64,000 nucleotides of DNA, taken from contig NZ_PQSR01000015.1 in NCBI RefSeq assembly GCF_002920635.1, positions 53,914 through 117,913 of the forward strand, given 5' to 3'. The DNA is from Streptomyces sp. Ru72. Lineage in GTDB: Bacteria > Actinomycetota > Actinomycetes > Streptomycetales > Streptomycetaceae. The notes below the pieces were generated by a model. That model did no database searches and was not told where the DNA came from. It saw nothing but the letters and a program-made list of their open reading frames with translations. Shown here in pieces: positions 31,660 to 41,143 of the stretch (position 1 is its first letter; each line of letters opens with the position of its first letter). The position numbers and the translations under genes are program-made.

Positions 31660-33480
31660 TCATGGTTCGTCCTCACCCATGGTGCCCCCGTTCTGCTTGC
31701 GCACGGTGCAGACGACCAGATGAGTTCCGGACAACCAGGCGCTCGTGCCCGTCCAGGACGCGGCTTCGTAGCGGGACGGATCGAAGCCGTAGTCCTTCGG
31801 CGGCACGTCGCGCGCGCACGCCGCGTCGGACAGACTCCTGGCCTCGGTCAGGGTGGTGCCGGGGCCGAGCCGGGTGAAGCCGAGCACCTGCTGGTCGTGG
31901 GTGCCCGTGCAGGAGACCAGGCGGGCGACCCGCAGGGAGGGCGCGTCCAGGCAGTCCCGTTTCTGCATCTGGGCGGTGTCCACGAACGGCATCCCCGGCT
32001 TGCGGTGGTCCCCGAGCGGCCCGTACACCGGCCCGTGCGCGCCCAGCACCAGACACGCGGTGCGCCGCCCGGCCGCCCCGAACCCGTCCCGGGTCGGGAC
32101 GACGGCGTAACCGCGCACGTCGGCGAGCTTCTCGCGGACCTCCAGCGTGCGCCGCTCGCACGCGTCGGACCCGTGCCGGCGGGCCTCGTCCGCGGACGGG
32201 CTGGAGACGAGCGCCATCACCTGCCCGTCCGGGGTCCTCTCGGAGCAGGTCGGGTCCACGGTCAGCCGCGGAGGACCGCTTTGGAAGGGGGTCCCGGGCC
32301 AGTCGGCGACCACACAGTCACCGTCCTTCAGGGGCCGCGCGAGGCCGACGGCGTCCCCGTACGGCTTGGCCGCCCCGCCGCCTGACGGGTGCACCACCGC
32401 GTACCAGACCCCGCCCAGCGCGAGCACCAGGCCCAGGGCGCAGGCGAGGAGGGCGCGCAGGAGGTGTGCGCGTCGGGGGTGGCGTACGCGCCGGTTCGCC
32501 GGGGAGGGCGCGGCCGGGGACGTCGGCAGGCCGCCTGCCGCCGGGCTGTACGACGTCCGGGTCGGCGCCTGCGGACGTGCCCACCGCGTCCGCGAGCCCG
32601 GGACCGTGCGGCTCGGAGCCGCGATCGCCGTCAGTGCGGCTGCCGTGTCGGCCGCTGTGATCCGCAGGGCCGGATCCTTGACCAGCACGGCGGACAGCAG
32701 CGGCCCCAGAGCCTCGGCCCGAACCGGAGGCCGGGGCTCTTCCAGGACCACCGCGGTGATCTCGGCGAGCTGGGTGTCCCGCTCGAAGGGCCCGCATCCC
32801 TCGACCGTGAAGTACAGGGTGCAGCCCAGCGAGAACAGGTCGGCCGCCGCGGTCGGCGGCCCGCCGGTCGCACGCTCGGGCGCCAGGTAGCCGGGCGTGC
32901 CGACGAGCGCGGACGTCAGCGTGTACCGGGGCTCGCCCGCGTCCGGCTGCACCGAGATGCCGTAGTCGGTGAGCAGGACCCGGGCGTACGGGACCCCGTC
33001 GCGGTCCGGCGCCAGCAGGATGTTCGCCGGCTTCACGTCCCGGTGCATGACGCCCCGCTCGTGCCCGGCGGTCAGGGCGTCCAGCACGGCGAGCCCGACG
33101 CGGGCGCACTCCGCGGGGGCCAGAGGGCCCTGACGACGGACCAGTTCGCGCAGGTCGAGCGCGCCCGGGACGTACTCCATGACGATCCATGGCAGGCCCT
33201 CGTGCTCCAGCACGTCGTGCACGGTGACCACGTGCGGATGCCCGCGCAGCCCTGCCGCGTGCCGGGCCTCGGCCCGGGCGCGGGCGACCCGGGCGGCCCG
33301 CTCCTCGATCGCCTCCACCGGATTGCGGAACACGACCTCCTTGAGGGCGACCTCGCAGTCCAGCCGCTGGTCATGGGCGCGCCACACATGGCCCATGGCG
33401 CCGCTGCCGAGCCGGTTCAGCAGGAGGTAACGACCGGCGATGGTCCGGCCCACTCCCGACTGCGGTGATCCTGATGGCAT
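31660..33480 (-). CDS. Transmembrane Ser/Thr protein kinase (PknB-like, no PASTA)
   Basis: A 606-residue Hanks-type kinase. Gly-rich loop RLGSGAMGHV (23-32), catalytic Lys47 in VALKEV, HRD motif VMHRDVKPANILL with Asp148, DYG (172-174) in place of DFG, and activation segment SALVGTPGYLAPE. After an Ala/Pro/Arg linker comes one transmembrane helix (about 345-365: LLRALLACALGLVLALGG) and a Cys-containing extracellular domain of about 235 residues that is not PASTA. Paired cysteines suggest disulfides. The adjacent lipoprotein gene, read first, carries the PASTA domain, so the two may work together. Substrates are unknown. Confidence 0.9.
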   Translation of the reverse strand: MPSGSPQSGVGRTIAGRYLLLNRLGSGAMGHVWRAHDQRLDCEVALKEVVFRNPVEAIEERAARVARARAEARHAAGLRGHPHVVTVHDVLEHEGLPWIVMEYVPGALDLRELVRRQGPLAPAECARVGLAVLDALTAGHERGVMHRDVKPANILLAPDRDGVPYARVLLTDYGISVQPDAGEPRYTLTSALVGTPGYLAPERATGGPPTAAADLFSLGCTLYFTVEGCGPFERDTQLAEITAVVLEEPRPPVRAEALGPLLSAVLVKDPALRITAADTAAALTAIAAPSRTVPGSRTRWARPQAPTRTSYSPAAGGLPTSPAAPSPANRRVRHPRRAHLLRALLACALGLVLALGGVWYAVVHPSGGGAAKPYGDAVGLARPLKDGDCVVADWPGTPFQSGPPRLTVDPTCSERTPDGQVMALVSSPSADEARRHGSDACERRTLEVREKLADVRGYAVVPTRDGFGAAGRRTACLVLGAHGPVYGPLGDHRKPGMPFVDTAQMQKRDCLDAPSLRVARLVSCTGTHDQQVLGFTRLGPGTTLTEARSLSDAACARDVPPKDYGFDPSRYEAASWTGTSAWLSGTHLVVCTVRKQNGGTMGEDEP

Positions 33481-33538
33481 CGCGTCGCTCCCCGGTCTGC
33501 TGCGGCGGTCTGGTGCGGGACGTCCGTGGGCCGGCCGA

Positions 33539-35059
33539 TCAGGGGCTGTAGGTGACCGGTGGCGCGCTGGTGGCCGGTGGGCCGGTGGCCGGCCTGCTCG
33601 TGGCCGGTCTCCCGGGCGGCGGCGTGCCGGTCGACGGCCTGCCGCTCTCGGGCGCCGAGGTGACGGGCTTCGACGGCTTGGACGGGGCGGTTGGCTTGGA
33701 GGGGGCGGTTGGCTCGGACGGGTCGAGCGACTTCGAGGGTGCGGGGGACTTGGAGGAGCCGGGCGTCCTGGAAGGGCCGGGCGCCGACGTCGCGGGCGTG
33801 CTGCTCGTCCCCGGTTCGCCGGTGGTCGGGGAACCGGGCGCCCCGGGCGCCGTACCGGACGGAGCCGCGCTGCTCGACGCGGACGGGTGGGTGGTCCTGG
33901 ACGGTGCGGAGCCGCCGGAGGTGCTCGCGCCGCTCCCCGGTGGCGAGGAGGAGCCCCCGGACGCCGACGGGGAGGAGACCTTCCCGCTGTCGGCCGGCGT
34001 CGGGGGAGAGCCGTTGCCGTCCTTCCCCGGTGTCGTGGTCCCGCCCGACGACGGGGGAGTGGACGTCGCCCTCGTGCCGCCGCCGGGTCCGTCCGTGGTG
34101 GCGGTGTCCACCGACAGGGTGACGTACTGCCCGAACGCCAGCTCGGTGCCCGGCCCGGGATCCGAACCCGTGACGACGGCCTTGTCGGGCGGCGCCCCCT
34201 TCCCGGCGTAGGCGACCGCGAGTCCCAGGTCCGTCAGCCGCCGGCCGGCCTCGGCGAACGGCATCCCCGTCACCCGGGGCACCCGGTGCCGTACCCGGGC
34301 GTCGAAGGGGGAGTCGTGACCGCCGGCCGTCCCGACGGGGCGGCTGATCCCTCGGCCCGGGTCGTCGACGTCGACGAGCACCAGCCGGGTCAGCGGCCGC
34401 GGCGCGGGCCTGACCGCCACCACCGAGGAACGGTCGTATCCGGCCCATTTCCTGTTGCCGTCCTCGAACGTGACCGAAATCCGTGTGGTGTCGCCCTGGA
34501 ACGGGCGCAGTGGGTTTCCGCAGGAGCATTTCACCGTGGGCTGCCCCTGGTCGTTCACCAATACGGCGATTCCGGCCTGGAGCAGCGAGTTGAAAGGGGT
34601 GGCCCTGCCCTCCTTGTAGTCGTGGTTCTGAACGAGAGTGTCGTGACGCAGTAGGACCGGTGTGAGCCGGTCGAGATAGTCGGGGATCTGTGTTCGGGTA
34701 ATTCCGAGGACCTGTGCCCAGACCTTCGCCTTGCGGTCGTTCCCGGGATCGGTGAGGAATTCCTTCAGCTGCTTGACGTCACAGATCGTGGGCTGCCGGG
34801 TACCGCCGTAGAGCCCGGGCGTGTTCCCGGCCTGCAGCCCTCCGGGCACCTCCCGGATGCGGACCGTGGTGTCGTGCCCGAGACCGCTGCGCTCGTCGAA
34901 GAAGGGATTCAGCGACGGGATCCCGACGGCGACGGCCTTCACCACGAACGTCTGTGCGTTTTTTCCGCAGCCGGCGACGACCAGCACCGCGGCCAGCAGA
35001 ACGCCGATCCTTCGGGCCGGGTATTTCCCCGCCCGGTGCAAAGACGCGCGCATTCTCAT
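33539..35059 (-). CDS. DUF6777-PASTA lipoprotein with Ser/Pro/Thr-rich tail
   Basis: A 506-residue exported lipoprotein. The signal peptide ends LLAAVLVVAGC with lipobox Cys31. Residues about 36-235 match the DUF6777 pattern (PGLYGGTRQPTICDVKQLK; YLDRLTPVLLRHDT; KCSCGNPLRPF). One PASTA domain follows (about 275-330; PRVTGMPFAEAGRRLTDLGL, VTGSDPGPGTEL). The remaining about 170 residues are a low-complexity Ser/Pro/Thr/Gly tail with TAPSKP-type repeats, likely crossing the cell wall. ATG 35059 has GGGGGGAG upstream. PASTA domains bind muropeptides or penicillin; here the domain is separate from the neighbouring kinase. Confidence 0.82.
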   Translation of the reverse strand: MRMRASLHRAGKYPARRIGVLLAAVLVVAGCGKNAQTFVVKAVAVGIPSLNPFFDERSGLGHDTTVRIREVPGGLQAGNTPGLYGGTRQPTICDVKQLKEFLTDPGNDRKAKVWAQVLGITRTQIPDYLDRLTPVLLRHDTLVQNHDYKEGRATPFNSLLQAGIAVLVNDQGQPTVKCSCGNPLRPFQGDTTRISVTFEDGNRKWAGYDRSSVVAVRPAPRPLTRLVLVDVDDPGRGISRPVGTAGGHDSPFDARVRHRVPRVTGMPFAEAGRRLTDLGLAVAYAGKGAPPDKAVVTGSDPGPGTELAFGQYVTLSVDTATTDGPGGGTRATSTPPSSGGTTTPGKDGNGSPPTPADSGKVSSPSASGGSSSPPGSGASTSGGSAPSRTTHPSASSSAAPSGTAPGAPGSPTTGEPGTSSTPATSAPGPSRTPGSSKSPAPSKSLDPSEPTAPSKPTAPSKPSKPVTSAPESGRPSTGTPPPGRPATSRPATGPPATSAPPVTYSP

Positions 35060-35186
35060 CACCGCTCCCCCCTGCGGTCCCCCACGCCCTGCAGAGCGGC
35101 GGCAGGGCGTCACCGCACCAGGCTACCGAATGGAGCGGTGCTTCAGGCAGCCTGAAAAGAAAGGGAATTCAGCGGTGTGACGGAAC

Positions 35187-36137
35187 TCAGCGGCCCCGTG
35201 CGTTGAGTGAGGCCAGATAGGCGTTGTACGCCTCGAGTTCCTTGTCGCCGTCGCGGTCCGCGGCCCGGTCCTTCCGCTTGGCCTGCCGCTGTTCGGACCT
35301 GTACCACTGGAACAGCAGCGCGAGGAGCACCAGCACGGACGGGACCTCGCTGAACGCCCAGGCGATGCCGCCCGCCGACGTCTGGTCCGCCAGGGCGTCG
35401 ATGCCGAGCGAGGCGGGCGGGTGCCGGTAGGCGTCGACCATCGGTGTGGACGCCATCATCAGGGCGATACCGAAGAACGCGTGGAACGGCATGCCCGCGA
35501 ACAGCTCCAGCATCCGCATCAGATGCCCGGGCCGGTGCGGGCCGGGGTCGACGCCCATGATGGGCCAGAAGAACACCAGGCCGACGGCGAGGAAGTGCAC
35601 CATCATCGCGATGTGCCCGGCCTTGGACGCCATCAGGAAGTCGAAGAGCGGGGTGAAGTACAGCCCGTACAGGCTCGCGATGAACAGCGGGATGGTGAAC
35701 GCCGGGTGCGTGATGACCTGCAGGTAGCGGCTGTGCAGCAGCATCAGCAGCAGCTCGCGCGGCCCCCTGCGGCCGCGCCCCGCGGTCGGCAGGGCGCGCA
35801 GTGCCAGGGTGATCGGCGCGCCGAGCAGGATGAGGATCGGCGCCAGCATGCTGATCAGCATGTGCTGGACCATGTGCACGCTGAACATGACCATGCCGTA
35901 GTCGTTCAGCCTGGTGCACATCGTGAGCAGCACGATCAGTACGCCGACGGTGTAGGCGAGCGTACGGCCGGCCGGCCACTTGTCCCCGCGGCGCACGAGT
36001 CGGACGACGCCCCACCCGTACAGCCCGAGCCCGACCAGGCAGGCGATCAGGAAGAACGGGTCCGTCGACCAGGCGAGCCCCCGCCCCAGCGTGAACGGCG
36101 GCAGATCCATGGTCATGCCGTGCCCGCTGTGATCCAT
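35187..36137 (-). CDS. CtaG-like cytochrome c oxidase assembly membrane protein
   Basis: A 316-residue polytopic membrane protein of the caa3_CtaG family with about seven helices. The N-terminus MDHSGHGMTMDL is rich in His and Met and could bind copper. In the membrane part, HMVQHMLISMLAPILILLGAP and GLYFTPLFDFLMAS are the family's hallmark blocks; GHIAMMVHFLAVGLVFFWPI follows. The role is assembly of the oxidase copper centre (family knowledge). A charged coiled tail ends in EAYNAYLASLNARGR. A start at 36180 in another frame is not used. Confidence 0.88.
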   Translation of the reverse strand: MDHSGHGMTMDLPPFTLGRGLAWSTDPFFLIACLVGLGLYGWGVVRLVRRGDKWPAGRTLAYTVGVLIVLLTMCTRLNDYGMVMFSVHMVQHMLISMLAPILILLGAPITLALRALPTAGRGRRGPRELLLMLLHSRYLQVITHPAFTIPLFIASLYGLYFTPLFDFLMASKAGHIAMMVHFLAVGLVFFWPIMGVDPGPHRPGHLMRMLELFAGMPFHAFFGIALMMASTPMVDAYRHPPASLGIDALADQTSAGGIAWAFSEVPSVLVLLALLFQWYRSEQRQAKRKDRAADRDGDKELEAYNAYLASLNARGR

Positions 36138-36207
36138 CCGCCGGCTCCTGTTTCGTGGGGGTTGTGCGCTGTCTGTCCACAGCTGTCTGTCCGCACCCAG
36201 ACTAGAA

Positions 36208-36239
36208 CCGCCCCCGGCCGCGGCTGCGACCGGGGGCGG
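36208..36239 (-). terminator. Hairpin terminator after pfkA
   Basis: CCGCCCCCGG (36208-36217) pairs with CCGGGGGCGG (36230-36239): a 10-bp G/C stem with a 12-nt loop, 19 nt downstream of the pfkA stop on the minus strand. Confidence 0.75.
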
Positions 36240-36257
36240 CTGAAGCCTGCCGATGCG

Positions 36258-37283
36258 TTACAGAACACACTCCGCCTCGGCGTACCGCTCCATCGGCACC
36301 GTCTTGAGCGTCTCCACCGCCTCCGCCAGCGACACCATGACGATCTTCGTGCCGTGCAGCGCGGTCATCATGCCGAACTCGCCCCGGTGCACGGCCTCGA
36401 CCGCATGCCACCCGAACCGCGTCGCCAGCACCCGGTCGTACGCCGTGGGCGTACCACCACGCTGCACATGGCCGAGGATCACCGGACGGGCCTCCTTGCC
36501 GAGCCGCTCCTCCAGCTCCAGCGAGAGCTGCCGGGCGATACCGGCGAACCGCTCGTGCCCGTAGACGTCCTTGCCGCCCTCGTCGAACTCCATCGTGCCG
36601 GGCTTCGGCTTGGCCCCCTCCGCGGCGACGACGATCGCGAACCGCTTGCCCGCGTCGAACCGTTCGCCGACCTTGGCCGTCAACTCGTCGATATCGAAGG
36701 GGCGTTCCGGCACGACGATCGCGTGGGCGCCGGCCGCCATCCCGGAGTGCAGCGCGATCCAGCCGGTGTGGCGGCCCATGACCTCCACGATCAGCACCCG
36801 CTGGTGGGACTCGGCGGTGGTCTTCAGCCGGTCCAGTGCCTCGGTGGCCACACCGACGGCCGTGTCGAAGCCGAAGGTGACGTCCGTGACGGCGATGTCG
36901 TTGTCGATGGTCTTCGGCACGCCGACGATCGGCAGTCCGTTGTCGGACAGCAGCCGGGCCGCCTTGAGCGTTCCCTCACCGCCGATCGGGATGATCGCGT
37001 CGAGACCGAGCTCCTCGACGTGGCCCTTGGCCCGCTCCACACCGTCCCGCAGGTGTTCGGGACGGACCCGGGAGGAGCCGAGGATGGTGCCGCCGCGGGC
37101 CAGGATGCCACTGACCGCGTCGAGGTCGAGCTTGAGGTAGTCGCACTCCAGGAGACCCTTCCAACCGTCCCGGAAGCCGATGACCTCGTCGCCGTGGTCG
37201 ACGACGGCGCGGTGCACGACGGACCGGATGACGGCGTTCAGACCGGGGCAGTCACCGCCGGACGTGAGGACACCAATGCGCAT
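36258..37283 (-). CDS. pfkA: ATP-dependent 6-phosphofructokinase
   Basis: A 341-residue phosphofructokinase, the committing step of glycolysis. GVLTSGGDCPGLNAVIRSVV opens the protein; IGGEGTLKAARLL (100-112) has Gly at the position that is Asp in PPi-dependent enzymes, pointing to ATP. PKTIDNDIAVTD carries the catalytic Asp, and MGRHTGWIALHSG the substrate-binding block. ATG 37283 gives the normal start; the upstream extension is without features. The 293-bp region before it (to gatD) has a TAGGGT -10-like box at 37353-37348 on the minus strand but no other gene. Confidence 0.93.
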   Translation of the reverse strand: MRIGVLTSGGDCPGLNAVIRSVVHRAVVDHGDEVIGFRDGWKGLLECDYLKLDLDAVSGILARGGTILGSSRVRPEHLRDGVERAKGHVEELGLDAIIPIGGEGTLKAARLLSDNGLPIVGVPKTIDNDIAVTDVTFGFDTAVGVATEALDRLKTTAESHQRVLIVEVMGRHTGWIALHSGMAAGAHAIVVPERPFDIDELTAKVGERFDAGKRFAIVVAAEGAKPKPGTMEFDEGGKDVYGHERFAGIARQLSLELEERLGKEARPVILGHVQRGGTPTAYDRVLATRFGWHAVEAVHRGEFGMMTALHGTKIVMVSLAEAVETLKTVPMERYAEAECVL

Positions 37284-37576
37284 AGCCCGGAATACCTTCT
37301 CAACGTGGGCACGGGACCGGACCGCGCTGTCCGGCTCGATCCCCGCCACCCTACCGGCGAAGGGGGGCGGGGCCGCATCGTGCGTCCGCCTGCTGGACGC
37401 GCCCGCTCAGCTGTGCGGACGCACTGTCAGACGGGCCGGTTGCCGCAGGTTGTCCGGCCGGTGTACGGGGGGCCGGACGCGACCCTGCGGAACCGTTTCC
37501 CTCGGACTGCGGCGGGGCCGCGCCCACGTCGGCTCGCGCGGCTGTAGTACCTGCGCGGGCTGCCGGGCGGCTCCGT

Positions 37577-38305
37577 CTACGCGGGCTGCTGCGCGGCCGC
37601 GATGCGCTCGCCCCGCAGCGCCTCGTACCAGCGGTCGTCGACGGGCGGCAGCGCGTTGACGTCCAGCGCCAGCTTCAGCAGCAGGTCCGCGATCTGCGGG
37701 TTGCGCGCCAGCACGGGCCCGTGCATGTACGTACCGAAGACCGTGTCGTTGTACGCGCCCTCCGTGCCGTCGCCCGTGCCGTTGCCCTTGCCGAGCTTCA
37801 CCTGCGCGAACGGGCGGGCGGTCGGGCCGAGGTGGGTGACGCCCTGGTGGTTCTCGAAGCCGGTGAGCGGGGGCAGGCCGAGGCGCGGATCGATGTCCGC
37901 GAGGACGTCGCCGACGCACCGCTCGCCCTCGCCGCGCACCGATACCACGTCGAGCAGGCCGAGACCCGGCTCTCGCTGCCCGAGGTCGTTGATGAACTCG
38001 TGGCCGAGGATCTGGTAGCCGGCGCAGACCGAGAAGACGATCGCGCCGTTCTCCACGGCCCGGTACAGGTGCCCGTCGCGACGCAGCCGCTCGGCCGCGA
38101 GCCGCTGCGGACGGTCCTCGCCGCCGCCGATCAGGTAGATGTCGCCGGAGGTCGGGATCGGCTGGTCGCTGCGCACGTCCAGGCGCGCCACATCGAGGCC
38201 GCGCTGACGGGCCCGGCGCTCCACGACGAGCGCGTTGCCCTGGTCGCCGTAGGTGCTCAGCAGGTCCGGGTAGATCCACACCAGACGCAGCTGGTTGTCA
38301 CTCAT
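37577..38305 (-). CDS. gatD: Lipid II isoglutaminyl synthase, glutaminase subunit
   Basis: A 242-residue class I glutamine amidotransferase-like protein. The catalytic Cys lies in VFSVCAGYQILGHEF and the His in TYMHGPVLARNP. GatD supplies ammonia from glutamine to MurT for amidating D-Glu to D-iso-Gln in the peptidoglycan stem. It is adjacent to murT on the same strand (19 nt gap), murT first. A homologous cobyric-acid-synthase-type amidotransferase would be longer. Confidence is high from the pairing. Confidence 0.92.
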   Translation of the reverse strand: MSDNQLRLVWIYPDLLSTYGDQGNALVVERRARQRGLDVARLDVRSDQPIPTSGDIYLIGGGEDRPQRLAAERLRRDGHLYRAVENGAIVFSVCAGYQILGHEFINDLGQREPGLGLLDVVSVRGEGERCVGDVLADIDPRLGLPPLTGFENHQGVTHLGPTARPFAQVKLGKGNGTGDGTEGAYNDTVFGTYMHGPVLARNPQIADLLLKLALDVNALPPVDDRWYEALRGERIAAAQQPA

Positions 38306-38324
38306 CGATGATCGTCCTTCGTGA

Positions 38325-39563
38325 TCAGTTGCCGACGCGGCGGCGCAGGTCCTGGAACGCGGTGTAGTTGGCGATGACCTCGATCCGGCCCGGCGGCGCG
38401 AGCTGTACGGCCTGGTCGAGGTTCTCGCAGACCTGGAAGGACTGGTTCGCGACCTCCAGGCGCACGGCGAGGTCCAGCTTGCGGTCGCCGATGACGAAGA
38501 TCGGGTGGCCGGTCAGCCGCGTGTAGTCGACGTCCCACAGCCAGGAGGTGTCGGTGCCGTCGGCCGAGCGCGCGTTCACCGAGAGGATCACCGGGGTCGG
38601 CGGCGGGTCGATCAGCGAGAACGTCTCCAGCCAGCCGGCCGGGTTCTTCGCCAGCAGCAGGCGCAGGTCGCGGTTCTGGAACTGGACGACGTCGTAGCGC
38701 CCGGCCACCGCCTGCACCTGGTACATGCGCTCCAGAGCGACCTGCGGGGGCACGCCGAACACGGCGGCGACCGCGGCCGAGGTGGCGGCGTTCGCCTTGT
38801 TGGCGCGGCCCGGCAGCTGGAGGTGGATGGGCCAGGCGGAGCCGTGCGGGTCGAGGACGTGGTCCCCGGACAGCGCCCAGCTGGCGGTCGGCCGGCGGAA
38901 GCCGCACTCGCCGCAGTACCAGTCGTCGCCGGGGCGCTGCATCACACCGCCGCAGGACGGGCAGGACCAGGCGTCGTCCTTCCACATCTGGCCGGCGGCG
39001 ACCCAGATCACGTTGGGCGAGGAGGAGGCGGCCCACACGACCAGCGGGTCGTCGGCGTTGGCGACGACGACGGCCTTGGACCCGGCCAGGCCCTCACGCC
39101 AGTTCTCGGCGAGCATACGGGTCTCGGCGGCGCGGTCGAGCTGGTCGCGGGAGAGGTTCAGCAGCGCGATGCACTTCGGGTCGGTGTCGCGGGCGACCCC
39201 GGCGAGGTACTTCTCGTCGACCTCGATGACACCGAACTTGGCGTCGGAGCCGCCCGCCAGCGCGGAGGTGATGCCGGCGGGCATGTTGGCGCCGAGCGCG
39301 TTGGAGACGACCGGGCCCGCGGCGCGCAGCGCCTCCGCGATCAGCCGGGTGGTCGTGGTCTTGCCGTTGGTCGCCGAGACCAGGACGACGTCCAGGTTCT
39401 GGGCGAGCCGGGCGAGGAGGTCGGGGTCGAGCTTGAGCGCCACTCGGCCGCCGATCACCGAACCGCTGCCGCGCCCCGCGGCGCGCGATGCCGCAGCGAC
39501 CGCCTTGCCCGCGGTCACGGCCAGCTTGGCCCGCGGCGTCAGCGGGTCCGAGTTGCCTGCCAT
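38325..39563 (-). CDS. murT: Lipid II isoglutaminyl synthase, Mur ligase-like subunit
   Basis: A 412-residue Mur-ligase-fold ATPase. Walker-like VSATNGKTTTTRLIAEAL (63-80), the Mur-type VNARSADGTDTSWLWDVDY with the catalytic Asp, and a zinc ribbon CPSCGG...WYCGECGF inserted in the middle domain, a MurT hallmark. A C-terminal DUF1727 region follows. With GatD it amidates lipid II glutamate. ATG 39563 is the start; the divergent deformylase gene begins 143 bp away. Confidence 0.92.
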   Translation of the reverse strand: MAGNSDPLTPRAKLAVTAGKAVAAASRAAGRGSGSVIGGRVALKLDPDLLARLAQNLDVVLVSATNGKTTTTRLIAEALRAAGPVVSNALGANMPAGITSALAGGSDAKFGVIEVDEKYLAGVARDTDPKCIALLNLSRDQLDRAAETRMLAENWREGLAGSKAVVVANADDPLVVWAASSSPNVIWVAAGQMWKDDAWSCPSCGGVMQRPGDDWYCGECGFRRPTASWALSGDHVLDPHGSAWPIHLQLPGRANKANAATSAAVAAVFGVPPQVALERMYQVQAVAGRYDVVQFQNRDLRLLLAKNPAGWLETFSLIDPPPTPVILSVNARSADGTDTSWLWDVDYTRLTGHPIFVIGDRKLDLAVRLEVANQSFQVCENLDQAVQLAPPGRIEVIANYTAFQDLRRRVGN

Positions 39564-39705
39564 CAGTTCTCGATCCTCCTTGCGTACAGCGCCGCGCCCT
39601 GTTCCGGCAACGTGTGGGCCTCAGCCTATCGAGATCCCCGCACGCCCCCGAACCGCGGCACCACCCAGGCGCCCGCGCGACCCTGCCGACCGTACCCTTG
39701 CCGGC

Positions 39706-40245
39706 ATGCCACATCGCACCATCCCGGGCGCCCGAGGGCGTGTCCGGCCCATCACCGTGCTCGGCGACCGTGTACTTCGCGAGCCGTGCGGGGACGTCAC
39801 CGACTTCGGACCCGAACTCGCCCGGCTCGTCGAGGACATGTTCGCGACGATGTACGCCGCGCAGGGCGTCGGTCTGGCCGCGAATCAGGTCGGTGAGTTG
39901 TTGCGGGTGTTCGTGTACGACTGTCCGGACGACGAAGACGTGCGTCACCTGGGCCATGTGGTGAATCCACGGCTCGTGGAGGCGGACGGTGTGGTGATCC
40001 GGGGGCCGGAAGGGTGCCTGTCCCTGCCGGGGCTCGAGGCCGGGACGGAGCGGTTCGACCGGGCGGTCGTCGAGGGGTTCACGGTGAGTGGAGAGCCGGT
40101 GCGGGTGGAGGGCACCGGGTGGTTCGCCCGGTGCCTGCAGCACGAGTGCGATCACCTGGCCGGTGGTCTGTACGTGGATCACCTGGCGGGGTGGCGCAAG
40201 CGGAGGGTGTTGCGGCAGGCCGCGAGAGCGCCGTGGGGGCGATGA
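39706..40245 (+). CDS. def: Peptide deformylase
   Basis: A 179-residue metalloprotease removing the N-formyl group from nascent proteins. All three motifs are intact: GVGLAANQ (54-61), EGCLS (102-106, metal Cys104) and QHECDHLAG (His146, Glu147, His150). ATG 39706 lies 7 nt after TACCCT (39693-39698), so the message may be leaderless; the same frame is open far upstream but overlaps murT antisense. An extra copy of def is common in Streptomyces. Confidence 0.9.
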   Translation: MPHRTIPGARGRVRPITVLGDRVLREPCGDVTDFGPELARLVEDMFATMYAAQGVGLAANQVGELLRVFVYDCPDDEDVRHLGHVVNPRLVEADGVVIRGPEGCLSLPGLEAGTERFDRAVVEGFTVSGEPVRVEGTGWFARCLQHECDHLAGGLYVDHLAGWRKRRVLRQAARAPWGR

Positions 40246-40309
40246 GGCGTCGGCGACCGCAGGCCGCCTTCGGCTGGTCGTGCAGTTCCCCGCGCCCCAA
40301 GGGCGCGCT

Positions 40310-40954
40310 TCAGAACCCGGGGCCTCCGACGCGGTCCCCGGCCGCAGCCAGACGGCCCCACAGCAAGTCCGCCAAGCTCCGCACCAACTCCGCCCGCGAG
40401 CAAGGCCGTTCCCCCAGCCACCAGTCGCCGGCGGCGTGCATCATGCCGACGATGCCGTGGCCCCACACCCGCGCCAGCTGGTGGGTGTCCGGCCCCAGGT
40501 CCAGGCGTTCCTCGATGACCTGGGCCAGTTCCTCACCCATGCGGCGCAGCACCGGGATCGAGTGGCGGCCGGTGTCGAAGCCCTGGTCGTTCTGCGAGCC
40601 GCCCTCCGCCGGATGCATCAGGAACCGGTACACCTGCGGCCGTGCCTCGATCGCCGCCAGGTACGTGTCCAGCGTGGACTCCACGCGCTCGCGCCGGTCC
40701 GCCGGGGCGTCCAGCGCCGCCCGCAGCGAGTCCAGCAGCGCGTCCGTGTGGCGTTTGGCGAGCGCCGCGTACAGCCCGCCCTTGTCGCCGAAGTGGCGGT
40801 AGAGGATCGGCTTGGTGATGCCTGCCTCGGCGGCGATGGCGTTCATCGAGGCCCCGGGGCCGTCGCGCAGCACCACTCGGTCGGCGGCCTCGAGCAACTC
40901 TCGCCGTCGGCGGTCGGCGGACCGCTCCTGATCGGTCCGCTGCGTGGTGTCCAT
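40310..40954 (-). CDS. TetR family regulator
   Basis: A 214-residue TetR repressor. The N-terminal helix-turn-helix is RRELLEAADRVVLRDGPGAS then AAEAGITKPILYRHFGDKGG. The C-terminal ligand domain is 150 residues. ATG 40954 is preferred (GGGGAGAG at about 6 nt); ATG 40957 directly before it is possible. It is divergent from the acyl-CoA dehydrogenase at 41144, with a 17-bp palindrome in the shared region, so it probably controls that gene, with an acyl-CoA or fatty acid ligand (inference). Confidence 0.88.
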   Translation of the reverse strand: MDTTQRTDQERSADRRRRELLEAADRVVLRDGPGASMNAIAAEAGITKPILYRHFGDKGGLYAALAKRHTDALLDSLRAALDAPADRRERVESTLDTYLAAIEARPQVYRFLMHPAEGGSQNDQGFDTGRHSIPVLRRMGEELAQVIEERLDLGPDTHQLARVWGHGIVGMMHAAGDWWLGERPCSRAELVRSLADLLWGRLAAAGDRVGGPGF

Positions 40955-41070
40955 CATCTCTCCCCACCCGTCCTGATTCGGTGACGCCTGCGCAAAGTAA
41001 CACTGAAAGGCGGGTCGGTATCGAACGAGCTGCCGACTCGCCAAGGAGGCGGCCCGGCCGGGTCCGGGAG

Positions 41071-41107
41071 TTGACTTCTTCTACTGGCGAGTAACAGACT
41101 CTGTTAC
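41071..41107 (+). promoter_or_regulatory. Acyl-CoA dehydrogenase promoter with TetR-type operator
   Basis: TTGACT (41071-41076), an 18-bp spacer and CAGACT (41095-41100). GTAACAGA-C-TCTGTTAC is a perfect 17-bp palindrome at 41091-41107, overlapping the -10. Further AGTAAC half-sites flank it (GCGAGTAAC ending 41095, CAAGTAAC at 41110-41117). It is a likely target of the divergent TetR. Confidence 0.6.
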
Positions 41108-41143
41108 CGCAAGTAACACATGAGGCGCACTGCTGGAGGGGAC

